Source: Cheilinus undulatus (taxonomy: Eukaryota; Chordata; Actinopteri; Labriformes; Labridae). From it: a DNA stretch of 64,000 bases. The stretch's first letter is position 1, and each line of letters starts with the position of its first letter. The stretch is from assembly GCF_018320785.1 (NCBI RefSeq), contig NC_054866.1, forward strand, positions 9,950,487-10,014,486, read 5' to 3'. The position numbers and the translations under genes were made by a program. The notes beneath the pieces are model-generated. The model saw only the letters and a list, made by a program, of their open reading frames with translations, was not told where the DNA came from and ran no database searches. This document shows positions 1 to 11,110 of the stretch, in pieces.

Positions 1-97
1 GTCATGAGGTGCCTTTTTAAAGCCTTTAGTTGCTCATTGTTGGTTTTATTTACAGTGTGCTTATATGGTGTTGCACCCCCTTTTGTTTTTCTCTCAG

Positions 98-710
98 TGC
101 TCAGGTCAAATCCCTTTTGCAAATGGTACAGGCAAACATCCAAGACAAGATCCAGGGAACTCAAGAAACTGTCCGAACCGTTTCTGATGCTGTCCGCACC
201 ACCGTAATGGAAGCCACAGCAGAAATGCGAGAATCCATTATGGCGGAAATTGATAACCTTAAATTACAGCTTGATCCCCACCGTGAAAAAGCACAAGAAG
301 TTTTCAGCAGCCACCTGGAGCAGTACCAGACCATAGTTGGACCCATCGCTGAGGAATACCAAAGAAGGAGTGAAGCTGAAATGGCTGCCCTCAAGGCCAA
401 GCTGGAGCCAATCGGGGAAAATCTGAGAGAACTAGTACCACGTAATGTGGAGGAAACCAAGAACGCCCTAATGCCTATTTTGGGATTTTTGAAGTCAAGG
501 GGGGAAACATGGTTGCAGACAGCAAAGGAGCATGTTGGCCCCTACATCCAAGCATACAAGACTGAGATCAAGAACTTTGTAAGAAATACAAAGGAGAGGG
601 CAGGACGGATCACAGATGAAGAGTGGACATCCCTGCGTGAGAAGGTCACAGCACACGGCCAAAAAATTGCTGAAAATCTCATGGAAATTAAGAGGGATAT
701 CTTTGGTTAG
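98..710 (+). CDS. apoa1: Apolipoprotein A-I-like gene A, copy A1, exon 4 (partial, 5' part outside window)
   Basis: This is the last coding exon of a secreted exchangeable apolipoprotein, which coats lipoprotein particles and carries lipid in plasma. The acceptor CTCTCAG ends at 97 and the frame is open to the TAG at 708-710. Numbered on the full A protein (267 aa if joined to exons like those of A3), the exon covers residues 64-267. Proline-initiated 22-residue helices start at P124, P146, P168, P190 and P212, spaced exactly 22 apart, which is the hallmark of the apoA-I/A-IV/E family. Sequences such as LEPI and NVEETKNALMPI are apoA-I-like. Exons 1-3 lie upstream of the window. A2 and A3 lack two bases that are present here near 194, so this is the only gene A copy in the window whose exon 4 frame is intact. 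Family assignment is firm; the exact paralogue name is not. Confidence 0.85.
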
Positions 711-992
711 TCATCCCTAAATCCGCTCTACTCTGTTCTTTTAACCCCACCTTTCTATATCCAAAATCCATTCCACCTTCATCTCCATGACAACTTTCAA
801 CAAACCTTTGAATACACTCACACAACCACATGCTTCACTCTCTACATGTCAGGCCGAGCTTCTCTCATGTATGTGAATTTACCATCATGTGTCCGAATGA
901 TTCTATTGTGATGAGGAATAGATCAATAAACATCTGACTGTTATTACAACCATGATCTCTGGCTATGATTTGAATGGATGTATCACTTAGAT
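711..992 (+). promoter_or_regulatory. 3' UTR and poly(A) signal of A1
   Basis: A short pyrimidine-rich 3' UTR follows the stop codon. A consensus AATAAA lies at 925-930 in the context GATCAATAAACATCTGACTG, which recurs in all gene A and gene B copies. Cleavage is expected within about 30 bases. The sequence stays homologous to the 3' flank of the B genes up to the hAT insertion at 993. Confidence 0.7.
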
Positions 993-1998
993 CAGGGGTG
1001 TCAAACTCAATCACAGCAAGGGCCAGAGTCTGGATTCAGGACCACCCTTAGGGCCTAACAGGGTCACACTTTTAACCATAAACTGTCAACCTTGCTTCAC
1101 CGGTAATAAAATATGAAAATCCCCCCAAAAAACAACTTAGTGCTGATGATAAATGATTTTGACATTTAAAAAGTTAAAAAGATAAGTTTAAAGGCTCCTA
1201 CTCTGAGAAAAGAAAATGTATTAGTTCAAAAAGGTCAAAACATGAAATCAAAAAATTATGTTTTTTTTAATGGCAAATACTTTAGGAATAAGTCAATCAT
1301 AAGCTTTAAAGGTCAAAATATGAAATAAAATCTGTAATCATTAAATTAAAAGTCAAAATATGATTCAAAATGTTAAATTGTGAGTCTAAAAGGCTTATGA
1401 AGTCAAAGTTTACTGTTGAAAATATGAGGTAAAATACAAAATAATTGTTTAAAAAGGTCAAAATATACTTCAAAAAGAACCCTGCATGATCAGACAAGTT
1501 TGTCTTGTTGGATAGATATTTGTATGTCTCAGATGTTTATTTAACTAAAATCCTCACTAAAAATCCCACATATCTACATCTTGAGTTCATATCAGCTCAT
1601 AAACTCACCAGGAGACCGCCATGTTTTGATCCACATCACATTAGTGTGACATTACGGTTCCGCAGCGCTCCTCTCCTCGCTAAGCAGTGACTGTTTTTCA
1701 GACGGTTTTGTTGCTTGCAGCTGTTGCTGCCATGAGTTTGCTGCGCGTTGGTTTTGTCTCCTGCTGTCAAAGCTCTGTCATTCTTCTAAGTTTTACCTCA
1801 ATAAAACTCCCTACAAGTGAGGAATTCACTATATAGTGGAGGTGTGCTTGGAGATTTTCAAAATAAAAGTATTATGTACATACGAACGAAGCTTCTCCAA
1901 AGAAATGCTGAAGTGGACTTTTAATTTGAAAGGCGCAATCAGGAAGTCCTTTCAGTTATCTTTACCTGAACCGTGTGGAAACAGAAAGCTTCATAAAG

Positions 1999-4178
1999 TA
2001 GTGATGTGCGATACCACTGATTTCCTTTCCGATCCGATACCAAGTAAAATTCAGGCTGGTATCGTCGATACTGATCCGATACCAATACTTTCCGTGAATT
2101 CTTAATCTTATTTTGATTCAGCCATGTGTGTAGACTCTTAAAACAGCCTACACTAAAACTAAAGAATTAATAGTTTTCATACACTTGCCATTATATATGA
2201 AAAGTTATGTGACTCATTGAAATTGCAAGTAAAATACATAATTTAATGAAAATAAAATAAATGTCATAATAACTGCGTAAGTTTGTCAATACCTGCATTT
2301 TAAAATATTCCATTAACCATCAGTCAAAAGAAATCAGACTGAAAATAGCACAAGTATTTTATAGATACAAAGTTATTATCAGTCTTATTTATAAAATGTT
2401 TTTCAATGTTACAATGTTACAATGTCATTTAGCAGACGCTTTTCTCCAAAGCGACGTACATTTGAGAGCGAGCAGTTGTATCTTTGTTTTTTAAAGCCCA
2501 CAATGGCTGTTTTATTGCAAGAATTATGCATATTTTAGTAAGACCTAGCCTATGTCATGTGTTATAACAATAGTGTAATGTTTTTAGTATCTGTATCCCC
2601 TTTTGGTTATTTAAGGTAATTGAATTTCTGTAGTGTAGTTTGCCATCAGATCTGATTGGTTCATTTGGTCACATGACTTAGCTGAGTCACAGTAGGAGCT
2701 GTGGTTGGGAGACATTGCCATGCGGTCAGCCTGCTTCATCAGCTGCCTTTCTTTCCTTCCCCGTTCCTGAAAGCATCGCTTGTAAGTTTGTTTTTCACTT
2801 GTGGCTTATTATATTGATTCATCTCTGTTGTTTATGTTTCATATTGCCATAAATCAAAATTTAGAAGTGAGCTAATGATGCTGAGAGATAGCCGTACATG
2901 ATGCTAGTTTTTTCCTATGCTAGTTTTGATAGCTTTAATTTGCATGTAGCACGGCTACTGATTTATGTTGAATTTATGACTGTTTGTAGTGTTTCAGTTA
3001 TATATGAACCTAATTTCTGATTGATATTCTTGTACAGTAGATTTATGCAGCAGCTGTTTTGTATGCATGTATGATGTGTATTTAATTGCATCATATAACT
3101 GATACAGAATTATTTGTATTTTTCAGTTTTACAAAATGTAAACGAAAGAGAATGACAGCAACAGTAAAGACCTTGCAACTTTACTCCAGCTTCTGACGTC
3201 TCTTCAGTCTGTTAGCTATCTGTCGATTTGTGTACGGACAATCACACACATTGAGGACAGAATAGCCTATGTAATCCCCTTTAAATGTTTTACTTTACAG
3301 GTAACCTTACCTGACTAAATTTAGGCCTACTGAATGGATGTGAGGTGATCTCAGGGACAAAGATTTTACTCCAAGCTGAACTCATGCAGTTGTTTATTGT
3401 GGCATTTCTTAATTTCATTACTGATTTAATGACCATATTTATTAATGAACATTTGAATAGAATGGGATTCCGTAGCTTTAAGAATGCAGGGAACTCATGT
3501 TGTTTGACCATTAAAACAAAACCCAAGTCTAGTAGTCAGACGTATATATCACTTTCCCAAAATTCAGGGGCAGTGCTACACATCTCCAACAGCTCCTTAT
3601 ATATTATTATTTTATCCTATATATTATATCCTTATATTATTATTATATATTATTCTCTCTGTCTGCACCTGGATAGTGTCTGCCCGCAGCACTAAAGGAC
3701 TCGAGTGACGTCTGTCTCGCCCTGGCAGCACCTGTCTCTCTCCTCTCCTGCTCTCTGGATCGCCTCATCATATTCTGTTTTATGATTCTCAGGTGTTTAA
3801 CGGGGTTTGTGGTGTTGCCACAATACTTAACTGTCTTCTTACACACATCACGTGCCATATCGTTGCTGTTTGTGGTTCTGAAATGTCCACGTGCGACTGC
3901 GTTTTTAGCTAGCAGCATTGCGCTGTGAATCTGTGACGCTCTTACAGAGCCGTATACGCATGTGACTGACAGGCGAAAGAAGAAGTGGTTCCTACCAACT
4001 GGGAATGATACAACAAGTTCGTGATAGTTTTACTTTCCATTGTGTTCCTGATAATGGTAAACTATATATTTGTTCACAGTTGTTAAAATATCGATATTTT
4101 CACATGAGAATCGATTCTAGAACATAAATCTCTGGTATTGGAAGGATCGATATTTCAGTATCGATCCGCACATCACTT
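1999..4178 (-). mobile_element. hAT DNA transposon relic, innermost layer (unit 1)
   Basis: The ends are short inverted repeats (TAGTGATGTGCG at the left, CGCACATCACTT at the right) flanked by a perfect 8-bp target duplication TCATAAAG at 1991-1998 and 4179-4186. Subterminal GATCCGATACC/ATCGAT repeats follow the ends. The minus strand near the right end carries a short transposase N-terminus with a BED-finger-like stretch. The rest of the transposase is missing, so this looks like an internally deleted copy of an autonomous hAT. A common teleost repeat with the core TTTAGCAGACGCTTTT lies at about 2430-2460. Confidence 0.75.
3643..3918 (-). pseudogene. N-terminal fragment of hAT transposase (BED-finger-like)
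   Basis: The minus-strand frame reads 91 residues and includes ARDVCKKTVKYCGNTTNPVK followed by HLRIIKQN. This resembles the BED zinc finger at the N-terminus of hAT/ZBED transposases, where a KTVKYCGNTTN-L-KHL core sits between the Cys pair and the His pair. The first Cys of the usual CxxC pair is not obvious, and no catalytic DDE/RNase H or dimerisation region follows. It lies inside the inner hAT. In unit 2 only part of the frame remains open (27493-27753), and in unit 3 it is broken. Confidence 0.5.
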
Positions 4179-5126
4179 TCATAAAGAAGAGAAGTTCGGG
4201 GAACAACTTTATTAAACAGACGCATTTTAGCTCGTGGCCTTCATCTGGTTCATCACAAAAACAGATTTCAAACATTTTCTACCCATGTGGACATAAATAC
4301 TTGCTACAACAAGGTAAATATGGCTCTGTATTTATCATTTTCCTGTCGAGATGGACAGATAACCGCTCATGGTGCAAATATAAAATAGAAGAGACCTCTA
4401 ATTTTAGGGTCCTCCATGTGTGAGACGTGCTGCGTTTCTGAGATGTAGCCCTAACACTGGCTACCGCTCTGAAACAGGTTACTGCACAGGAGCAGTGAGG
4501 ATCACACCACTGAACTGTGACGTCACCGTGCCAGCGCAGACCAAAACATGGCGGTCTCCTGGTTAATTTACAAAGTCAAATGACTCAAAATGCAGATATC
4601 TTGTGAGTTTTTTAGTTCAATAACTATATGAGAGATACAAATATCTATCCAACAAGATGAACTTGTCTGATCATGCAGAGTTCTTTGTAAAAATTAGAAT
4701 TCTGAATCTTAAAGCACAAAGTTTTATACCAGAAGTCAAAATTAGGAGTTAAAATGCTCAAAGTAAGACATTTTTGTGACTTAATAAGAATATCTTAAAT
4801 TCTCAAGGATAAGTTCACATTTTATACTTCTGCAGACCTCATAGTGATGGGCCAGTTAGCACAGTAACATGAGATCATGTTGCGGGTGGGATTTTACCGT
4901 TCCACGGGCTGGATTTGGACCCCGGGCCTTGAGTTTGACATCTGTGACTTGGATGTAGAGTAGTTTACCTTTTTACCCATTCATTAGTTTTCTACGCTGA
5001 AGCCCACCTAAGCCCGATGATGGCTTTTTAACCTTTATGCTGTCCTCGAGTTTGGCTCGTTTTCAAGCGTTTTTACTGAATAAATTTGGGATTCATTGAT
5101 GTAGTTGCCTAAGAATAACATGGATG

Positions 5127-5363
5127 TTTCCTACAACACATAGTCCAAAAAGGTTCATTATGTCTGTGCTTAATGATATACTTTTACTTTCGTCTATAAC
5201 AGACAAAAAAAGTTTTGAGTTCATACCTTTACACGTTCGACCTTTCCGTTTCCATCAGAAGTGTCACCTGATGGTAGTGTGACGTGTCCTTATCAGCTGA
5301 GGGTGTGAACTAAAAGCTTTTTTGTCTGTTATAGATGAAAGTATAAGTATTTCCTACAACACA
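5127..5363. repeat. Hairpin-forming repeat between 14-bp direct repeats, with hammerhead-like core (unit 1)
   Basis: Direct repeats TTTCCTACAACACA at 5127-5140 and 5350-5363 flank two inverted arms of about 48 bp (5179-5228 and 5302-5348) that share CTATAACAGACAAAAAA. The loop contains, on the minus strand, a CTGATG...GGAAAGGTCGAA string that resembles a hammerhead ribozyme core. This copy differs from the matching core in units 2 and 3. The origin could be a Penelope-type or other retroelement end, but no coding part is present. Confidence 0.45.
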
Positions 5364-6971
5364 CTTTGAAAACACCCTGGATCAGCTTTTCATAAACTTC
5401 AGTATTCTATGACAACAACACTGAGACAACAGATTACTTTGACTTTCAAAGGTTTATTTGCTGTTGTGCATTTATGTAAACAATAAAATAAATACTTTAA
5501 AAATGAGCAGTTATCACATACAGAGCAGAGCAGAGTCGAGTGGTGCTTCTGACATGCACCATGAACGGATCACAGTACAATCTGAGGAAAGCAGAGCATT
5601 GACTAAAGAGTTCAAGAGTAGAGTTGGACTGCAAAGACGTGGAAACTGCAGGTAAGAAAAAGAGAAAGTGTTGTGAAGTTTTTGTAACGTGTCATTGATT
5701 TAATACGTGGGTTCATCTGCAACTCTGTTACTACCAACAATAATCAGTCCTGGCTTTTGTAAAGTAGTTGCTGTTTGCACCGATGCCTATTTGCATGTGA
5801 GGAGAACATTACATTTACATTTACATTACATACATTTTTTTTTACATGCTCACAAATAGGATACAAACACCCAGGGTGCTATTGCTTTGCAAATCAATCT
5901 GCTTGATTTACCCTGTGCACATGTGCCATGGATTAGCTATCTTTTCCTGTCATTTGCACAGGTTTAGGGAGTGCAAAAAGCAGTGCAATTCTTTTGTGTT
6001 TTTGACTCTATATATTTATCTTTTTTTCTTAGGCTTGGCTCTTTTGCTCTTCCATTGTTTACTTAACTTCAATATATGACTATATGAGCAGAAATGACAG
6101 AAAAATAAAAAATCGACGTTTTCTTAATCATATTTTTGTTTCATAAACATGGAATTTCAGTGCAAATGCTTTCAGATAAATTAACATGCACTGAAAGTGT
6201 TTGTGGGGTCACAAAGTACAGTTAATGAGCTGCTGTCATTTATTTATATCAATCAGGTATCTGCAAAATCACTCACATTTTTGGGTTCCCTGTCTGCTCT
6301 GACACTAACGGCTCCACTAAAAGGTCAGTTCTAAAGGGGGCTTATAACTCTGACCTGGTAGTTTTTGGTTTCAGTGAAATAATTTTGTTTCTGTGTGTAA
6401 ATTAAAATAATATAAGCATCCAATATAAAACTAGGATGTTTGGAAAAGCTGTGTTAAAAACTCTCCACTCTGTTTAACAGCGCTTGGGAAATACTCAAGA
6501 TAAAGTAGGGAGGCTAATAATTATGTCCTTATGTGTGTTGTCATTTTTGGAAGTGTTATATTTTTCCAATATGACAGAGCTCCAGTTACTCTTGAAGATC
6601 TATGAAGAATATACACTATACATCCTTAAGGAACACCTAAAGTTACAGGTGGACACTCTAACTCAGTGGATAACTTCCCTCATGGTGTAAATGTGTCTAA
6701 CAAAAAAACAACAATCCATTGGAAACATAATCAAAAGAGCCCCAACAGGGATCACTGTACAACAGGCCATATGCAAACACATCTAAACACTTTTCCCAGG
6801 GGCATGATGGGGAACTTCCCCCTAACATCCACCCAGATTTTAAAATGCAGTTTAAAATTACACTTAAGGGGTTCAAATCAGCTCAGAAATGTTAAACCCT
6901 GAGATATCAACACTCCAGTTTTGCTGTTTGTGGATCTGATGAGGAATCACTTCGTGCTTCTGTGCAGTCAA
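5364..6971. other. A-B intergenic DNA without recognised genes (unit 1)
   Basis: AT-rich DNA. A short run of ACATTT repeats lies at about 5805-5845. The stretch 5458-5660 has an open frame ending at a GT donor-like site, but it has no recognisable protein similarity. I see no other gene, RNA or element with definable ends. Confidence 0.4.
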
Positions 6972-7110
6972 CAGAGGTGGAAAAAGTACAACAGTATTGT
7001 TCTCAAGTAAAAAGTACAGTTATTCTGGTTAAAACTTAAGTTAAAGTAAAAGTACCGATTTAAAAATGTACTCCAAAAGGTACAAGTACCCCCCAAAACA
7101 TACCGAGTTA
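6972..7110. mobile_element. Truncated hAT-like MITE (unit 1)
   Basis: It begins CAGAGGTGGAAAAAGTAC and continues with repeated AAGTAAAAAGTAC motifs, the typical start of a very common teleost MITE family. No matching right end is found, so the copy is probably truncated. The end coordinate is approximate. Confidence 0.45.
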
Positions 7111-7212
7111 CAATATTTTTTTTCGGAGGAGTCTTATTTTTTCAAGTAAGAATTAACAGAGTTACAAGTCATCTCAAAAGAGCCACATGTGAATGCTGAT
7201 TTACGTAAGTAT

Positions 7213-7710
7213 GTCCAGAATGCTGCTGCTAGCGCTAAAAAGTGTAGCACATCCATTTTAAAAGTCCTAAAATTTTAAAACTTGTTTTTAAAATACTCCA
7301 TCGCTTGCTTACTACTCGCTTCCTATTTATCTGAACTTTTAATCCTCTACAATCCAACACTCTCATCACTCTCATCACCCTTTTTCAGTTTGTAGTGGAC
7401 ATTCTGAGCAGTAATAATCACATTCAAGATGACGGAATCAGTTGCCCCCTCACATTAGATCTGCCAACTCACCAGGTTTGTTTGAATCAGTTTAAAGTGC
7501 TATTTTTCTTTCCTTGACCTATGACTCAAATTAGACTGTTCTCTTATACCTCTTTCTATTAACACAACATTCCCAGTGTTAACATCTTCTCACAGTCTCT
7601 GTTTATTGAGCTGTTTTGTATGTACATGTTTATTTGTATCGAGCCTTTCTCTATAAAGCACTTTGGTTGGCTCATGCTGTTTTTAAATGTGCTATATAAC
7701 AAATTTGATT
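7213..7710 (+). mobile_element. 3'-end fragment of an L2/Rex1-group LINE (unit 1)
   Basis: GTCCAGAATGCTGCTGCTAG corresponds to the QNAAA stretch near the C-terminus of the LINE reverse transcriptase ORF. The tail has AAAGCACTTTGG and GTGCTATATAACAAATTTGA, which matches the characteristic 3' end of teleost L2/Rex1-type LINEs. The coding part is decayed and strongly 5'-truncated. Confidence 0.55.
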
Positions 7711-8112
7711 CTGACTGGTTCTGTATATTCATAGGAAGAAAGAAAATGTTGCCTTCTCTGTATCAGGTTAATGATTGTCATTAATACGTGGAAATCACTT
7801 GATGCCAAGTGGTTTGTGTTCCTTGCGTAACATTTGTTCCAGCCGCCCACATACAAACTCATGTCATCAATGTGTAACAAAAGCTGGAAAAACATCGAAA
7901 GCGTCAATAGAAATGCTTCCTAAAAGCACTGTTGATTTCTGTAAAAATAGGTGTCATTAAAAAATATCTCAACAGAATCCTTTTATAACATTGCACCACC
8001 TCAGCCTGTACACAGTTAACAGTCGAAAAAACACAGTGTTTCACAGATAGAAATGACGAGTTGAGGGGGGTTTCTTTTCATCTACCAAGGAGGAGGATGG
8101 ATAGTTTTAAGT
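7711..8112. other. Unassigned intergenic DNA (unit 1)
   Basis: About 400 bases without recognised genes or element ends. Confidence 0.4.
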
Positions 8113-8302
8113 TAGGGGTGTCAAACTCAAGGCCCATGGGCAAAATCAAGCCTGTGGACACTTATACCGGGCCAGCAAAATTATGTCATATTATCATTAA
8201 AAAAGATATATTTATAGGTCATTATTTTGAATTTTATCTCAGGTTTTAACCTTTTTAACTCCTAACTTTGACTTGCAATCCCGTATTTTGACCTTTTAGT
8301 CA
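8113..8302. mobile_element. Fragment of the GGGGTGTCAAACTCAAGG hAT family (unit 1)
   Basis: The left end resembles that of the outer hAT at 993, followed by the common GGCCC...GGGCCAGCAAAATTATG body and TTTTGACCTTTT-type internal repeats. No right end is present before the minisatellite begins. Confidence 0.5.
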
Positions 8303-8842
8303 TCTTGCTCTCTGTCCCTGCTCTTCACCTCCATCATCCTCACCTTGCTCTGTATCCCTGCTTTCTTCACCTCTCTTATCCTCACCTTGACCTCCATCCC
8401 TGCCTCGTTCACCTCCATCATACTCACTTTTTCTATGTCCCTGCTTTCTTTACCTCCATCATTCTCTTCTTGCTCTTTGTCCTTGCCATCTTCTCCTCTA
8501 TCTTCTCTTCCTGCTCTCTGTCCCTGCTTTCTTCACCTCCATTGTTCTCTTTTTTCTTTGTATTGCTGCTTTCTTCTCCTCCATCATCCTCTTCTGCTTT
8601 CTTCACCTCCATCACCCTCATTTTGCTCTCTGTCCCTGTTTTCCTCACCGCCATCATCCTCATCTTGTTCTTTGTCCTTTTCATTTTTCTCCTCCATCAT
8701 CCTCTTCTTGCTCTCTGTCCTGGCTTTCTTCACATCCATCATCCTCAACTTGCTTTCCATTGCCGCTTTCTTCTCCTCCGTTGTCTTCTTCTGGCTCACT
8801 GCTTTCTTCTCCTCCATCATCCTCTCCTTGCTTTCTGTCCAC
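8303..8842. repeat. Pyrimidine-rich minisatellite, 39-bp period (unit 1)
   Basis: Roughly 13-14 degenerate copies of a 39-bp unit built from CTTGCTCTCTGTCCCTG, CTTTCTTCACCTCC and ATCATCCT. Because 39 is a multiple of three, several frames on both strands stay open across the array (13-residue repeats). They are not genes. Nearly all C and T on the plus strand gives strong strand asymmetry. Unit 1 differs by small indels from units 2 and 3. Confidence 0.85.
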
Positions 8843-9440
8843 TGTCAATATATATTCAGAAAAGTCTACAGTACTATAAATGTATTTCTTTACTTCTGTA
8901 TTTGATGCAAACTTCAGTCTGTTGACCATGTCATGTAGTCACTTTTGATTCAATAGTGATCCTTATTATTAAAAAAGTCAAATTTATAGAACACACAGGC
9001 TTCTCAAGCACCCTCCCACCATCACCTACATGGGCCCGGATCTCCTTTTTGCTCCTTGTGCTACACCTACACTTCTACCTACTCCTCTTCAGACACACTC
9101 AATTTTGTTTATTTTTGTATGTTGTTTTAGATTTTTATATTGTTCAAAATACGGTTATTCATTCAAATAAACTACAAGTTAAAAATAGTTACATAAGTTT
9201 TAATCAGGCGCTTGTTGTCTCAGGCCACTTTGTAATCTAAAGTCGGTTTCATTGTCATTTTATCAGCCTGTGACACAACTATAATGGTTTAGATTATTGC
9301 AGAAAAATCATTGTCAGAAGTATGTCCAAAACAAAATGAGACAAGTTAGAAATTTCTTTAAAAGCACAAAAAATGTTCAAACCTTCTTGATACGTATTAC
9401 TCATAGATAGAGGCAGATTGAACCACCGATTTTAATACAT
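8843..9440. other. Unassigned DNA upstream of the B1 promoter
   Basis: About 600 bases, AT-rich, with no recognised gene or repeat ends. Confidence 0.4.
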
Positions 9441-9692
9441 AAACCTCTACTAAAGTCCTGATTCATGTTTGGTGCTGATAAGGACTGTTGGTGTTTGTGC
9501 TCTGGTTGATTGTTTGCCCTGTAGGTGACCATTGAACTCCCAACCCACTCTCCATGAGGGTGAGGGTTTGAGGCTGAGGTCCACTGCCATGGGGACACGC
9601 TGTCTCCACATCCGTAGACCCATCCCTCCATCGGTCACCATAAAAACTCTGCTGATGCTGAAGTTCTCCAGTCCTGTCACAAGCTCCACCAG
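9441..9692 (+). promoter_or_regulatory. Promoter and non-coding exon 1 of B1
   Basis: A TATA-like CATAAAAA lies at 9640-9647. Exon 1 is inferred from about 9668 to 9692, ending CACCAG before GTAAGAAG. Upstream, TGACCATTGAACT at 9526-9538 reads AGTTCA-A-TGGTCA on the minus strand, a DR1 spacing typical of HNF4/PPAR-RXR sites. TGTTTGC at 9511-9517 fits a FOXA/forkhead site and TGATAAG near 9476 a GATA site. The block CCATGAGGGTG...CCCATCCCTCCATCGGTCA is shared with the gene A promoters, which supports a functional core promoter. The transcription start is inferred from TATA spacing. Confidence 0.65.
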
Positions 9693-10980
9693 GTAAGAAG
9701 AGCAGCTGTTGTTACTGTTACTGTGTTTTTGAGGAGGAAGGAAAAATACTTCAGAACAGCTTTATTTCTGTCTCTCCATTAGCTTGTGAAATATTAACCC
9801 CTGTGTCACTGATGGATTTGATTGTATGTAGCTGTAACTTTGATAATGTTCATCTTGCAGTTGAATTTTAGCACTATTTCAATGATTCCTGCTTCCAGAT
9901 GATGAGTAGGATCAGAGATACAGGCTGTTAATTATTTGACTGTGATTGAACTTTACAGCCTGGATCAGGATGAAGCATTTTGAGCTCTGTCTCTCATTGT
10001 AACCGGGCCTTTTAGACACACACACTTCCATTATTTATCTGAGTGTTGCTCATTTCTTTGCATTGTAAAAACTTCTTTGTGTTTGCTGAATTTTACAATA
10101 ACCATTTTCCCTTTTTCTCCTCTCCAGACCGCCATCATGAAGTACCTGTCTCTTGCTCTCGCCCTCCTGCTGGCTGTCGGTGAGTTCTGAATTCTTTGGT
10201 TCTGGAGCGTAAACAAAGAGTCTTTACCTGTATGAACATCTTAGTTCATCATAACATGATAGTTCAAATAATTCTACCTGGAACCTTCTTTACAGAAGAG
10301 GATAAGTTAAACCCGTGAAGGAAAAAACATTAAAGGGCAAATCAAGAATAAAATAAAAATTTCTAGACTAAAGTTGAAATGCAATTTCAAGAAAAAAGTC
10401 GAAACTTGCTAGTACAAACAGTGGATTAGTGAGTGTATAAGAGCTAAATAGACAGAATGTCTATGTTATATCCAATTGTGAACTATAGCTTCACATGTTA
10501 ATCAATATAAGGCATTTTTTAGAGAAAATTATAATTCTCTGCTGCTGTCTTAAACACTTGAACATTAACAGGAGATAACCTGTAGTGATGCAGGGGTGAC
10601 AGACTGAACCTCAACACCTAATTGGAGAGCAAAAGAAGATTGATCACTAGTTTATTGATCATGGACAGTACGTGTGGTTCTTTGGAAACTCTAGTTAAAA
10701 GTATGCGTACATGAAGCCATAGAGCACTATGTTACATTTTTGTATGGAATTTAGAAAATAAACATGTTTTTATTGCTGCTGTCATGCAGCAGCTTCATGC
10801 CTACCTTCAGAAATGTCTGCATTTGTTTAAACTGATTTTGCTTATCCTGTGTGATTGCATCACATTACTATATTTTATAAACTACAACAAACAGCCGATC
10901 TTAGACACTGTGTTTCTGAGCTAACAGAGGAAGAATCACTGTTGTTAAATCCAGTTCTGAAGTAAAGGGCATTCAGAGCA

Positions 10981-11110
10981 GTGTTGTAGTCAGGCCACCA
11001 AACCTCGAGTCCCGAGTCCTGAGTGTTCAAGTCTGATGCACCAAAGAAAAATCAGAGGTTAGTCCAAGTTGAGTCCCCACTACATATGTTCAAGTCCTAG
11101 ACGACACCCT
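10981..11110. mobile_element. Left-end fragment of a GAGTCC-repeat DNA transposon in intron 2 of B1
   Basis: Starts CAGTGTTGTAGTCAGG and continues with GAGTCCCGAGTCCTGAGT repeats. The same element in intron 2 of B' has both ends (58642-60874). Here the right end is missing. The end coordinate is approximate. Confidence 0.45.

Larger units (their letters stand above)
1474..4687. mobile_element. Element with long inverted repeats, middle layer of the nest (unit 1)
   Basis: Arms of about 150 bp at 1474-1628 and 4542-4687 are inverted copies. Both carry CTGCATGATCAGACAAGTT at their outer part and CCAGGAGACCGCCATGTTTT at their inner part. Without the inner hAT the element would be about 1 kb with no coding capacity, so it is probably a non-autonomous DNA transposon. 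I could not define a clear target duplication, so the outer edges are approximate and the superfamily is unassigned. Confidence 0.6.
993..4946. mobile_element. hAT-type DNA transposon relic, outer element of a three-deep nest (unit 1)
   Basis: The left end CAGGGGTGTCAAACTCAA and the right end TTGAGTTTGACATCTGTG form imperfect terminal inverted repeats. They are flanked by an 8-bp target duplication, ACTTAGAT at 985-992 and ACTTGGAT at 4947-4954, the length made by hAT transposases. The B and B' 3' flanks keep the uninterrupted site (CACTTAGATGTAGAATA), so the insertion is specific to the gene A lineage. Internal DNA near 1190-1470 has loose repeats of the type AAAAGGTCAAAATATGA. The large size comes from two further elements inserted inside. 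No full transposase is seen. Confidence 0.75.

Noticed and set aside
1306-1497. Minus-strand frame of 63 residues
   Set aside because: It lies in AT-rich degenerate repeats of a hAT element; low-complexity translation.
5458-5660. Possible exon with a GT donor (frame containing SRAESSGASDMHHER)
   Set aside because: No acceptor, no protein similarity and no neighbouring exon; present in all units only because it was duplicated.
8305-8925. Long frames (up to 206 residues) on both strands in the CT-rich block
   Set aside because: They arise from a 39-bp tandem repeat whose length is a multiple of three; no start context, splice structure or family match.
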